This document shows, piece after piece, positions 1 through 7,810 of a DNA stretch of 43,868 nt. Position 1 is the stretch's first letter. Every line of letters begins with the position of its first letter. The stretch spans positions 1 to 43,868 of the forward strand of contig NZ_JAUXYO010000242.1 of assembly GCF_030694325.1 (NCBI RefSeq), in the 5' to 3' direction. The notes beneath the pieces are model-generated. The model was given only the letters and a program-made list of their open reading frames with translations, made no database searches and was not told the DNA's origin. The translations under genes were made by a program, and so were the position numbers. The stretch is from Allobosea sp. (GTDB lineage Bacteria; Pseudomonadota; Alphaproteobacteria; Rhizobiales; Beijerinckiaceae).

Positions 1-1276
1 CGTCGCCGAACACCGGCACCGCCGCGACCGGCAGGCCGATCGCGGAGATCGGCTGGGTGAACAGCCCGAGATTGGGCCGCAGCGGCACGGTCTCGCCGCG
101 CAGTTCCAGCGTCCTCTGGCCGACCAGCGGCGCCGGACAGGGCGTGGCCGGCGCGATGATCAGGTCGACATCGCCGAACACCCGCATCATCGCGTCATGA
201 AACCAGCGCCGCGCCCGCTGCGCTTGGACATACCAGGCCGCCGGCAGCATGGCCCCGGCCAGGAAGCGGTCGCGCGTCTCGGGGTCGAAATCATCCGCCC
301 GCTCCCGCAGGCGGTCGAGATGGAAGGTTGCGCTTTCGCTGTTGGTGATGAGGAAGGCGGCCGCGCGAGCAATCGCCGCGCCCTCCAGCGCGACCGTTCC
401 CGTCGCGCCCAACGCCTGCGCCACAAGCGCCACGGCCGCAGCCGCCTCCGGCATGCCGTCGGTCGCGAAATGCCCGCCCGCCACCGCGATCCGCAAACCA
501 CGAATGCCCGCCTGCAGAGACGGCAGTGTCGGTTCGACCGGCCGCTGCGCGCAGGCGGGATCATGCGCATCCGGCCCCTGCAGCGCGTCATAGGCGGTCG
601 CCAGATCGGTGACGTCGCGCGCAAAGGGACCGAGATGGTCGAGCGAATCGCAGAAGGGGAAGCTGCGCGTGCGCGACAGCCGGCCATAGCTCGGCTTCAG
701 GCCGAAGACGCCGCAGAGCGAACTCGGCACGCGGATCGAGCCATTGGTATCGGAGCCGAGCGAAAGCGGGCTGAACCCCGCCGCCGTCGCCGCCCCCGAA
801 CCGGAGGAGGAGCCGCCGGCCATGCGGGCCGGGTCGTGCGGGTTGCGGCAGGGCCCGTCATGAGCGTTCTCGCCGGTGAAGTCATAAGCGTATTCGCCCA
901 TGTTCAGCCCGCCGAGCAGCACCGCGCCAGCCGCCGTCAGCCGCTCGACCAGCACCGCGTCGCGCGCGGCCGGCGTCCGCGCGCGGTTGATCTTCGAGCC
1001 CGCCCGCGTCGGCAGGCCTTCGATGTCGAACAGGTTCTTGGCCGCGAAGGGCACGCCCGCCAGCGGCCCGAGCGGCGCGCCGGTGGCGCGGGCGGCATCG
1101 ACCGCGCGCGCCTGCGCCAGCGCCCGTCCGGCGGTGACGTCGGTGAAGGCGTTGACGACCGGATCGAGCGCCGCGATGCGGGCCAGGAAGGCCTCCGTGA
1201 CGGCCACGGCCGTCACCTGCCCCTCCCGGACCTGCGCCGCGATGCGGTGGGCCGGCGCGAAGACATCAACGCTCAC
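1..1276 (-). CDS. atzE: AtzE-like amidase (1-carboxybiuret hydrolase type), C-terminus cut by window edge
   Basis: Amidase-signature family enzyme. The translated frame starts at a GTG (1276-1274) and stays open for 425 codons to the left edge, so about the last 35-40 residues of a typical ~460-residue AtzE are missing. The Ser-cisSer-Lys triad is visible: Lys80 in PFAAKN, Ser156 in GGSSSGS and Ser180 in DTNGS. In the cyanuric-acid pathway AtzE, complexed with the small subunit AtzG, deaminates 1-carboxybiuret to 1,3-dicarboxyurea in the cytoplasm. Here the start overlaps the stop of the AtzG-like gene by four bases (GTGA), so the two are probably translationally coupled. The related HpxY of oxalurate catabolism is an alternative; context with a BiuH-like protein and AtzF favours the biuret route. 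Family assignment is firm, substrate is inferred. Confidence 0.88.
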   Translation of the reverse strand, partial: MSVDVFAPAHRIAAQVREGQVTAVAVTEAFLARIAALDPVVNAFTDVTAGRALAQARAVDAARATGAPLGPLAGVPFAAKNLFDIEGLPTRAGSKINRARTPAARDAVLVERLTAAGAVLLGGLNMGEYAYDFTGENAHDGPCRNPHDPARMAGGSSSGSGAATAAGFSPLSLGSDTNGSIRVPSSLCGVFGLKPSYGRLSRTRSFPFCDSLDHLGPFARDVTDLATAYDALQGPDAHDPACAQRPVEPTLPSLQAGIRGLRIAVAGGHFATDGMPEAAAAVALVAQALGATGTVALEGAAIARAAAFLITNSESATFHLDRLRERADDFDPETRDRFLAGAMLPAAWYVQAQRARRWFHDAMMRVFGDVDLIIAPATPCPAPLVGQRTLELRGETVPLRPNLGLFTQPISAIGLPVAAVPVFGD

Positions 1277-1497
1277 GCGGTCGCCTCCGGCGGACCCGGC
1301 CGGAACACCGGGGCCAGTTCGAGCGAGGCCTCGTCGATCGGTGCAGAGCGGACGACCTCGGCCATGCCATGGGCGATGGCCAGGAACTGCAGCACGACCG
1401 GCCGCTGCGCATCCGTGATGGTCAGCCCCAGCACCGGCGCGATCGCATCGCAATGGCGCGCGGCGTCGAAGCCTGCTTTCGGCTCGGCACCGCTCAT
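1273..1497 (-). CDS. atzG: AtzG-like small subunit (DUF4089/HpxX family)
   Basis: Small protein of 74 residues beginning MSGAEPKAG and ending GPPEATA. It has the acidic, helix-rich character and the position of AtzG/HpxX proteins, which have about 65-75 residues and bind AtzE-type amidases to form an enzyme complex resembling GatC with GatA. Its ATG overlaps the permease stop by four bases (ATGA) and its own stop overlaps the AtzE GTG, so three genes are chained by overlaps. It is easy to miss because a much longer spurious frame covers it. It is not catalytic in known systems; it stabilises and assembles the amidase. The family call rests on length, pattern and neighbour rather than on any catalytic motif. 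Confidence 0.8.
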   Translation of the reverse strand: MSGAEPKAGFDAARHCDAIAPVLGLTITDAQRPVVLQFLAIAHGMAEVVRSAPIDEASLELAPVFRPGPPEATA

Positions 1498-3110
1498 TCC
1501 GCCGGCTCCAGCGTCGCGCGCGGCTCGGTCGTCATTGTCTTGGCTCCGCTTTCCGCCGCCAGGTTCTTGCCGCAATACCAGAGGAACCCCGCCACCATCG
1601 CATAGGCGAGGCTGATCGAGGGTGTCACGCCCAACCCCCTCCCGATGCCGATCGCTTCGCCATGCATCAGGCCGAAATAGGTCAGCACGGCGCCGGCAGC
1701 CGCGAAGGCCGCGGCCTGCAGGAACTGCCTCTCGATGACGAAGACGGCGATGGCACCGAGCACGAGCCCCGACAGGATCGCCCCGCCGCCCATCAGTTCG
1801 AGCCCGTGATAGAGCACGCCCATATTGGCCATCTTGTCGATGCCGACGGCCGCCGCATTCGTGCCCGCTGCGCCGAGCGCGCCGTCGATCTGCACCTTGG
1901 CCCAGGCCGCCAGATGCGGCGTCACCGCCAGCACGATGGCGGGGGCATGGCTCCTCGGCGTGGTCTGGAAGGCCTGCGCGCCGATCAGCATGCCGATATA
2001 GAGCAGGATCGGCGAGATCGCGACGATCGGGATCAGCGCCAGCAGCAGCGCGACGATGCCGAACCAGCACAGCACGATCACGATCAGCCCGGTCGCCGCC
2101 GAGTAGCCGATGCGCCCGCCCATCGCCTTCCAGCCGGGATGACCGATATAGACGGCGTTGATGAAGGGATTGCCCATCAGGCAGCCGATTAGCGAGACGA
2201 CGCCGTCGGCCGTCAGCACCTGCGTCGTGGGGTAGTGGTCGCCCGCCGCCTCCGCGCTCTCGACATTGTCCATCGCCTCGACGAGATCGTAGATGCCGAA
2301 GGGGATGGCCGTGACCAGAATGATGCCGAGATAGGTGAAGCCCGAGAAGACATGGTCGAAGGCCGGCACCGGCAGCGAGAAGCCGAAATTCGAGAAGGCC
2401 GCGCCGAGCTTGGCCAGCGAGAGTCCGCCGACATCGAGCCCGACCAGCGCGGATCCCCAGGCGATGACGAGGCCGAAGGCGATGGCCACGAGCCCGGCGG
2501 GGATGCCGCGCGGATAGCGAATGCCGCCGAACCAGCTCACCAGGATGATGGCCAGGCACACCAGCCCGATCGCCGGTGTCAGGAAGATCTCCAGTGCTGG
2601 CCGCATCGAGATGAAGGCGATCGAGACGCCCGCCAGCGTGCCGAGCAGCGCCGCGCGCGGCGTGATCTTGCGGATATAGGGCGCGATGAAGCCGCCGATC
2701 ATCAGGATGAAGCTCTGGAAGAACACCCAGACGAGGCCCGCCTCCCAGCCTTTGACCGGATCGCCGGTCATCGTCGCGATCGGCAGCATGATCACGAAGG
2801 TGACGACGAACATGTGCGGCACGCTGATGCCGGACGGCAGCGCGCAGACATCGTCGCGGCCGGTCTCCCTGGCGAGCTTCCAGGCCAGCCAGGCGTAGTA
2901 GCCGGTCGAGAGCGCCATCATCAGCCCGAGCGCCGGCAGGATGCGCCCGTAGATCAGCTGCGTCGGCATCTTCAGCACGAATTGCAGGAGCCCGGTCAGC
3001 ACCAGCAGGTTGACCAGGATGTTGGTGCCGAAGCCGAACAGGGCGTTCCAGTCGCCCGGTGCCCAGAGCTTCGGTGAGGTCGTCGTCGCGCTCGCCGTCG
3101 TCGTCGCCAT
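1494..3110 (-). CDS. NCS2-family permease (xanthine/uracil-type), candidate ureide or triazine-ring importer
   Basis: Integral membrane protein of 538 residues with a short Thr/Ser/Ala-rich N-terminus, then about 12-14 hydrophobic segments starting near residue 23 (FGFGTNILVNLLVLTG). The long glycine-rich helices and the DxVEAMDNVESAEAAG-type loop in the middle resemble the AzgA-like branch of nucleobase:cation symporters. The start ATG has a strong purine-rich ribosome site (GGAGGGGGAC). It lies 32 bases after the BiuH-like gene and overlaps the AtzG-like gene, in one operon. The neighbours suggest it brings in biuret, cyanuric acid or a related cyclic ureide, by analogy with purine uptake; the substrate cannot be read from sequence. 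Confidence 0.85.
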   Translation of the reverse strand: MATTTASATTTSPKLWAPGDWNALFGFGTNILVNLLVLTGLLQFVLKMPTQLIYGRILPALGLMMALSTGYYAWLAWKLARETGRDDVCALPSGISVPHMFVVTFVIMLPIATMTGDPVKGWEAGLVWVFFQSFILMIGGFIAPYIRKITPRAALLGTLAGVSIAFISMRPALEIFLTPAIGLVCLAIILVSWFGGIRYPRGIPAGLVAIAFGLVIAWGSALVGLDVGGLSLAKLGAAFSNFGFSLPVPAFDHVFSGFTYLGIILVTAIPFGIYDLVEAMDNVESAEAAGDHYPTTQVLTADGVVSLIGCLMGNPFINAVYIGHPGWKAMGGRIGYSAATGLIVIVLCWFGIVALLLALIPIVAISPILLYIGMLIGAQAFQTTPRSHAPAIVLAVTPHLAAWAKVQIDGALGAAGTNAAAVGIDKMANMGVLYHGLELMGGGAILSGLVLGAIAVFVIERQFLQAAAFAAAGAVLTYFGLMHGEAIGIGRGLGVTPSISLAYAMVAGFLWYCGKNLAAESGAKTMTTEPRATLEPAE

Positions 3111-3142
3111 GTCCCCCTCCTGTCCCGGCTTCCCAGCCCCGA

Positions 3143-3829
3143 TCAGGCCGCCTGCTCCCGCCCGGAGAGCGCGGCCAGCACCTCCGTCGTCGTGGAAACC
3201 CAGCCGAAGATCCCGCCCTGGGCAGCGATCATCGCCAAGCCGACTTCGTGAAACTCGGGGAAGTAGGAAGCGCAGGCATCGCCCAGCACGAGGCAGCGAT
3301 AGCCGCGGTCATTCGCCTCGCGCACCGTGGTGTGGACGCAGACCTCGGTGGTGACGCCCGTCACCATCAGCGTCTCGATGCCGCGATTGCGCAGCATCAG
3401 CTCGAGATCGGTCTGGTAGAAGGCGCCCTTGCCCGGCTTGTCGATCACCGGCTCGCCGGGTAGCGGCGCGAGCACGGGAATAATCTCGTGCCCGGCCTCG
3501 CCGCGGATCAGGATGCGCCCCATCGGCCCGCAGGCACCGATGCGCTTGTCGGCCGGGCCGCGCAGGACCTTGGCCGGCGGCGCGTCGGCGAGGTCGGGCC
3601 GGTGCCCCTCGCGAGTGTGGATGACGAGCAGCCCCGCCGCTCGCGCCATCGCCAGGATCGCCCGGCACGGCTCGACCGCCGCCAACAGCCGCGAGACGTC
3701 GTTACCAAGAGCGGCCCCGAAGCCGCCAGGCTCGAGGAAGTCGCGCTGCATGTCGATGATGATCAGCGCGGTGCGCGCCATGTCGACGCCGAGCGGGAAG
3801 GGCCGGGCAGGAATTTCGATGCGGCTCAC
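3143..3829 (-). CDS. biuH: Biuret amidohydrolase-like cysteine hydrolase (isochorismatase family)
   Basis: Protein of 228 residues in the isochorismatase-like cysteine hydrolase fold. The likely triad is Asp26 (IIIDMQRDF), Lys131 (VIDKPGKG) and Cys164 (TTEVCV). The stretches HTREGHRPDLAD, GRILIRGEAG and REANDRGY match what I recall of rhizobial biuret amidohydrolase BiuH, which hydrolyses biuret to allophanate and ammonia. It starts at GTG (MSRIEIP) with GGAG eight bases upstream and heads the operon with the permease, AtzG-like and AtzE-like genes. Allophanate produced here would be the substrate of the divergent AtzF. Other family members act on ureidoacrylate or N-carbamoyl compounds, so the exact amide remains an inference, though strongly supported by context. 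Confidence 0.82.
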   Translation of the reverse strand: MSRIEIPARPFPLGVDMARTALIIIDMQRDFLEPGGFGAALGNDVSRLLAAVEPCRAILAMARAAGLLVIHTREGHRPDLADAPPAKVLRGPADKRIGACGPMGRILIRGEAGHEIIPVLAPLPGEPVIDKPGKGAFYQTDLELMLRNRGIETLMVTGVTTEVCVHTTVREANDRGYRCLVLGDACASYFPEFHEVGLAMIAAQGGIFGWVSTTTEVLAALSGREQAA

Positions 3830-4101
3830 GGTGCGGCGCTCCCCGGATCGCGGATCAGCGGAACGGGCTTTGCAAGGCCCGTGCCTGACAGCGAGTCAGT
3901 GCCGGAAGCGGAATCAGATCATGAGAAGCGCAGCCGAACCCATTGCCGGAACGGGGAAATTCCGACGATCCCAAATCTGAGCCGAGACGGCCTCCGCCCG
4001 CCGCAATCGAGAAAGCGGCGGACGAGCGCGCTCGTTGCATAATCCTTGCATGCAATTCCTTGTGTTTTGCCTAATCGATAGGCGCCACGAAAGAGAACCC
4101 T
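3830..4101. promoter_or_regulatory. Divergent promoter region with candidate GntR operator
   Basis: This 272-base gap separates the outward-facing biuH-like and atzF genes, so it should hold both promoters. It contains the perfect 10-base palindrome TTGCATGCAA (4046-4055), with a second TTGCAT at 4035-4040, and the 5-5-5 inverted repeat GCCTA-N5-TAGGC (4069-4083) just before atzF. Palindromes of the form TTGnATnCAA suit FCD-type GntR regulators, and one is encoded at 6658-7344. The operator role is an inference. I could not fix -35/-10 boxes with confidence. Confidence 0.5.
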
Positions 4102-5898
4102 GTGACGACCCTGACCAGCCTGCTCGCCGCCCATCTCGATGGCAGCGCCACCATCCCGCAGACGATCGCCGCCTGCTATGCCCGCCACCGCACCCATGGC
4201 GACGCCGCGATTTTCATCGCGCTGCGGCCCGAGGCGGAGGTGCTGGCGGAGGCTGAAGCCCTGCAGGCGGAAGGGCCGCGCGGCCGCGCGCTCTGGGGCG
4301 TGCCCGTCGCGGTCAAGGACAACCTCGACGTCGCCGGCCTGCCCACCACCGCGGCCTGCCCCGCCTTCGCCTTCACGCCCGCACGGGACTCAACTGTCGT
4401 CGCGCGGCTGCGGGCAGAAGGCGCCATCGTCATCGGCAAGACCAATCTCGACCAGTTCGCCACCGGGCTGAACGGCACTCGTTCCCCCTATGGCGTGCCG
4501 CGCAATGCCCTGCGCGCCGATCTCGTCCCCGGCGGCTCCAGCTCCGGCTCCGCCAGCGCGGTCGCGGCCGGCATCGTTCCGGTGGCGCTGGGCACCGACA
4601 CGGCCGGCTCGGGCCGCGTTCCGGCGGGACTGCAGAACCTCGTCGGCCTCAAGCCCAGCCTCGGCCTCGTCTCGACGGCGGGCGTCGTACCGGCCTGCCG
4701 CACGCTGGACTGTGTCTCGGTTTTCGCGCTGACCGTCGAGGATGCCTGGGCGGTGCTGTCGGTGGCGGCCGGCCCCGACGCGGGTGATCCCTGGTCACGC
4801 GCCCTGCCGCTCGGCCGGCCAGGCGCGGTGCCACCAAAGCTCAGGATCGCGGTGCCCCGCCCGGAGGATCTCGACGTCGCGGGCGATGCCGCGGCGGCCG
4901 CGAGCTTCGCCGCAGCGGTCGAGCGCGCCAAGGCCCTCGGCGCCGAGATCGTCCCGCTCGACATGGCGCCGTTCTACGAGACCGCGCGCCTGCTCTATGA
5001 AGGACCCTGGGTCGCCGAGCGCTACCTGACGATCCGCGACCTCCTGGCGAAGGACCCAGAGGCGGTCCTGCCCGTGATCCGCCAGGTCGTCGCGCGGCGG
5101 CCTTTGCCCGACGCGGCCGAGACCTTCGCCGCGCGCTACCGCGTCGCCGAACTCGCGCTCGCGGCCAAGGCGGCGATGAAGGGGATCGACGCGCTGATGG
5201 TGCCGACGGCGCCGCGCCCCGTCACCTTGGCCGAGATGGCCGCTGACCCCGTCGGCGCCAATTCGCTGCTCGGGCGCTACACTAATTTCGTCAACCTGCT
5301 CGATCTCTGCGCGCTGGCCATTCCCGCCAGCCTGGCGGCCGACGGCACGGCGGCGGGCGTGACCCTGATCGCCCCGGCAGGCCACGATGCCGTGCTCGCG
5401 AGCATCGGACAGGCGCTCCATGCCGCCGCCGGGCTGCCGCTGGGCGCGACCGGCCTGCCTCATCCCGCCGTGACACCAGCGCCGGTTCGGCCTGCACCCG
5501 ACGCCATCGAGATCGCCGTCGTCGGCGCTCATCTTTCCGGCATGCCGCTGAACCGCGAACTGACCGACCGGGGCGGCACTTTCCTGCGCGCCACCACCAC
5601 CACCGCCGATTACCGCCTCTTCGCCCTGCCGGGCGGCCCGCCGGCGCGGCCGGGGCTGATCCGTGTCGGGACCGGCGGCGCCGCGATCGCGATCGAGGTC
5701 TGGTCCCTGCCGCCGGAGGGCTTCGGCCGCTTCGTCTCCGGCATCTCCTCCCCGCTCGGCATCGGCACGCTGGCGCTCGCCGACGGTACGAGCGTCAAGG
5801 GCTTCCTCTGCGAGACCATCGCCACGGACGGCGCGCGCGACGTGACGGAGTTCGGCGGCTGGCGCGCCTTCGTGGCCGCGCAGGCGAAGGTGGGGTGA
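4102..5898 (+). CDS. atzF: Allophanate hydrolase AtzF
   Basis: Protein of 598 residues, the usual length for stand-alone allophanate hydrolase, with no urea carboxylase fused. Residues 1-440 form the amidase domain with Lys72 (PVAVKDN), Ser146 (GGSSSGSA) and Ser170 (DTAGSGR), spaced exactly as in AtzF of Pseudomonas ADP (74 and 24 residues apart). Residues about 470-590 are the typical C-terminal domain (VVGAHLSGMPLN, Gly-rich SPLGIGTLALADG, GFLCE). Allophanate is converted to two ammonia and two CO2. The start is GTG with AAGAGAA upstream. It diverges from the biuH-like operon and would complete biuret mineralisation. Assignment is among the most secure in this window. Confidence 0.95.
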   Translation: MTTLTSLLAAHLDGSATIPQTIAACYARHRTHGDAAIFIALRPEAEVLAEAEALQAEGPRGRALWGVPVAVKDNLDVAGLPTTAACPAFAFTPARDSTVVARLRAEGAIVIGKTNLDQFATGLNGTRSPYGVPRNALRADLVPGGSSSGSASAVAAGIVPVALGTDTAGSGRVPAGLQNLVGLKPSLGLVSTAGVVPACRTLDCVSVFALTVEDAWAVLSVAAGPDAGDPWSRALPLGRPGAVPPKLRIAVPRPEDLDVAGDAAAAASFAAAVERAKALGAEIVPLDMAPFYETARLLYEGPWVAERYLTIRDLLAKDPEAVLPVIRQVVARRPLPDAAETFAARYRVAELALAAKAAMKGIDALMVPTAPRPVTLAEMAADPVGANSLLGRYTNFVNLLDLCALAIPASLAADGTAAGVTLIAPAGHDAVLASIGQALHAAAGLPLGATGLPHPAVTPAPVRPAPDAIEIAVVGAHLSGMPLNRELTDRGGTFLRATTTTADYRLFALPGGPPARPGLIRVGTGGAAIAIEVWSLPPEGFGRFVSGISSPLGIGTLALADGTSVKGFLCETIATDGARDVTEFGGWRAFVAAQAKVG

Positions 5899-5931
5899 CG
5901 CAGGGACGGGACTTCGCCGAACAGCGCGCAC

Positions 5932-5955
5932 GTGATAAGGTCACTTGTAGTCACC
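5932..5955 (+). promoter_or_regulatory. Possible autoregulatory site of the toxin-antitoxin operon
   Basis: Just before the antitoxin gene there is GTGA-N5-TCAC (5932-5944) followed by a second GTCAC ten bases, one helical turn, after the first (5940 and 5950). Phd/YefM antitoxins usually bind such short repeats near their own promoter. The operator role is inferred only from position and symmetry. Confidence 0.3.
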
Positions 5956-5968
5956 ATGCGAGGTCGCG

Positions 5969-6211
5969 ATGAAGGAAGTCCAGTTGCGGGAAGCGAAGGC
6001 TTCCCTCTCCGCTCTCGTCGACCGCGCCGTCGCCGGCGAGCCCGCGCTCATCACCCGGCACGGCCGCAAGGAGGCGGTCGTGCTGTCTTTCGCCGAGTAC
6101 CAGCGGCTCGCCAACGTACCGAGCTTTGAGGAGCTGCTGGCCGCCTTTCCGGGCGAGCCTGGCGATGTTCCCGATCGGGATCGTTCTCCGCCACGCGAAC
6201 TCGAGTTCTAA
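5969..6211 (+). CDS. Phd/YefM-family antitoxin
   Basis: Protein of 80 residues beginning MKEVQLREAKASLSALVDRA, the standard Phd/YefM N-terminus (strand, then helix, then the VITRHGR-like turn, here ALITRHGRKEAVVLSFAEYQRL). The N-terminal half binds DNA and represses the operon; the acidic C-terminal tail (residues about 55-80) would wrap the toxin. The TAA stop overlaps the toxin ATG (TAATG), so translation is coupled. The pair sits between atzF and the GntR gene, unconnected with catabolism, and may be a small insertion that stabilises this locus. Confidence 0.88.
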   Translation: MKEVQLREAKASLSALVDRAVAGEPALITRHGRKEAVVLSFAEYQRLANVPSFEELLAAFPGEPGDVPDRDRSPPRELEF

Positions 6212-6645
6212 TGTACCTGCTCGACACCGACATGCTTTCGGCATCGGCTCCGACCAAGGCCCGGCAGCACGACACCTGGCTGGAATGGCAGGCTCGGGCC
6301 AAGGGACGGCTTTTTCTGTCCGCGATCACGATCGCTGAGGTCGAGGGCGGCACCTGCGCATGCTTGCGTCGTGGCGCGACCGCCAAAGCACTCCGACTGC
6401 GGCAGTGGATCGATACGATTGCGCATCTCTACGACGGACGCATCCTGCCGTTCGATCTCAATGTCGCCCGCGCCGCGGGGCCGCTGCTCGACCGGGCGCG
6501 CGCTCACGGGACGGGTTTCGCCGACATTGCCATCGCCGCGACAGCAGCGGCATACGGTCTGGTCGTCTTGACCGGCAACGAGAGGCACTTTCGCCCACTC
6601 GAGATCGCCTGCATCAACCCCTTCCGGGAGCTTCCGCCGCTGTGA
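6211..6645 (+). CDS. VapC-like PIN-domain toxin (FitB type)
   Basis: Protein of 144 residues with the PIN ribonuclease fold. Visible acidic residues are Asp5 (LLDTD), Glu43 (IAEVEGG) and Asp105 (FADIAIAATA), and the C-terminal TGNERHF motif (residues 121-127) has His where many VapCs have a fourth acidic residue; both forms are common. Such toxins cleave RNA and are neutralised by the adjacent Phd/YefM antitoxin. It ends only 12 bases from the end of the convergent GntR gene. One Cys-Ala-Cys patch (residues 49-51) is unremarkable. Its RNA target cannot be inferred. Confidence 0.87.
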   Translation: MYLLDTDMLSASAPTKARQHDTWLEWQARAKGRLFLSAITIAEVEGGTCACLRRGATAKALRLRQWIDTIAHLYDGRILPFDLNVARAAGPLLDRARAHGTGFADIAIAATAAAYGLVVLTGNERHFRPLEIACINPFRELPPL

Positions 6646-6657
6646 ACCGGCCTGCGC

Positions 6658-7344
6658 TCACCGCGTCTCCGCATAGCTGCGGAACACGTCCCTGACGATG
6701 CCGATATGGGCGCGCATCGCCTCCTGCGCGCCCGGCTGGTCGCCGCGCAGGATCGCCTGCACGATCAGGTCGTGCTCCTGATAGGAGCCGCCGAGCCGGC
6801 CGGTCGCGCGAAACTGGGCGCGACGGAAGGGCGCGACGCGCAGGCGCGTCATCAGGGTCAGTTCGGCGAGATAGCTGTTATGCGAGCCGGCATAGATCGC
6901 GGCGTGAAAGGCCTCGTTCTTCTCGTGATAGCTCGCCGGGTCGCCCTTATGAACGAGCAGCCGCAAGGCCTCGTGCAGGGCTTCGAGCGCCCGCCGCTCG
7001 GGCACGGTCATGTTGCGGGCGGCGAGCCCGGCGCAGAGCGCCTCCAGCTCCGCCATCGCCTCGAACATGTCGTTCAGCTGACTCGGCGTCGGCAGCGCCA
7101 CCACCGCGCCGCGATGCGGCCTGACGCTGACCAGCCCCGAAGCCGAGAGCTGGCGGATCGCCTCGCGCACCGGCGTGCGCGACACGCCGAACCGGGTCGC
7201 GATCTCCTGCTCGTCCAGTGGCGTCCCGGGCTCGAGTTGGCCCGAAACGATCGCATCGGAGAGCTGCAGCCGCAGCGCCTCGGTGCGCGTCACCGGCACT
7301 GTCGCAGGCCTTGGGGTTCGGATGGGAGCGGAACCTGGCTGCAT
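6658..7344 (-). CDS. GntR-family transcriptional regulator, FCD subfamily
   Basis: Regulator of 228 residues from ATG 7344. A longer reading to 7536 exists, but its extra N-terminus is low-complexity and overlaps the AtzH-like gene, so I rejected it. Residues about 18-85 form the winged helix (QEIATRFGVSRTPVREAIRQLSASG), and residues about 90-220 the all-helical FCD ligand domain with NEAFHAAIYAGSHN and the late EHDLIVQAILRGD His motif typical of metal- and acid-binding members. It lies 49 bases downstream of the AtzH-like gene on the same strand. It is the only regulator in the biuret region and is the obvious candidate to control the 3830-4101 promoters; ligand unknown. Confidence 0.88.
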   Translation of the reverse strand: MQPGSAPIRTPRPATVPVTRTEALRLQLSDAIVSGQLEPGTPLDEQEIATRFGVSRTPVREAIRQLSASGLVSVRPHRGAVVALPTPSQLNDMFEAMAELEALCAGLAARNMTVPERRALEALHEALRLLVHKGDPASYHEKNEAFHAAIYAGSHNSYLAELTLMTRLRVAPFRRAQFRATGRLGGSYQEHDLIVQAILRGDQPGAQEAMRAHIGIVRDVFRSYAETR

Positions 7345-7393
7345 GACCCTGTCGCGTCGGGAGAAGGAGGGAAGCTGCGGTCGCCCGCGCCGC

Positions 7394-7774
7394 TCACTCG
7401 ACGATGGCACTGACATGGGCGGCGACGACGCGCCAGCCCTCGGGAAACTTGACCCAGGTCTGGCTCTGGCGGCCGATCTTGCCCGCCATGCTCTCGCGCC
7501 GGAACAGCGTATTGGCCGTGGCGAAGGCGTCGCCATAAGTGGTGATGACGGTGCGCTCGATGGTGCGCGTCAGCCCGGCGGACGGTCGCGCCGCCCGGAA
7601 CGCCGCGATTTCGCCGAAGCCGTAGAGATTTTCGCCGATGCCATAGCGGATCGTCTCCGGTGCATCCTTGAAGCAGGCATCCAGCACCGCGACGTCGTTC
7701 TCGTTCAGCGCCTTCTCGTAGACCATGAAGGCGGCCTCGACTTCGGCGACGACGGCGGGATCGTTGAGGGTCAT
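7394..7774 (-). CDS. atzH: AtzH/HpxZ-like protein (DUF3225)
   Basis: Protein of 126 residues in the DUF3225 branch of the SnoaL/NTF2-like fold. Characteristic stretches are RYGIGENLYGFGEI, AFRAARPSAGLTRT, TVITTYGDAFATANTLFRR and the C-terminal EGWRVVAAHVS, which match HpxZ of oxalurate catabolism and AtzH of s-triazine clusters. I chose ATG 7774 because GGAGA lies seven bases upstream; the open frame extends to 7933 but that extension is palindromic repeat DNA. AtzH/HpxZ genes occur with AtzE/HpxY and AtzG/HpxX genes, so this supports the biuret/ureide assignment even though it lies 6 kb from atzE. A pocket-type role in processing the unstable carboxylated intermediates is plausible but unproven. 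Confidence 0.85.
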   Translation of the reverse strand: MTLNDPAVVAEVEAAFMVYEKALNENDVAVLDACFKDAPETIRYGIGENLYGFGEIAAFRAARPSAGLTRTIERTVITTYGDAFATANTLFRRESMAGKIGRQSQTWVKFPEGWRVVAAHVSAIVE

Positions 7775-7810
7775 GGTGAGGTCTCCAGTCATTGTCGCGT
7801 CGTCTTCCTC

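Noticed and set aside
1273-2559. Open frame of 428 codons on the minus strand joined to the AtzG-like protein
   Set aside because: The upstream part is an out-of-frame reading of the permease; only the last 74 codons from ATG 1497 look like a real protein, so it is not a fusion.
4102-5898. Fusion with urea carboxylase (as in eukaryotic urea amidolyase)
   Set aside because: The product ends after the normal AtzF C-terminal domain and no biotin-carboxylase motifs or partner gene are near.
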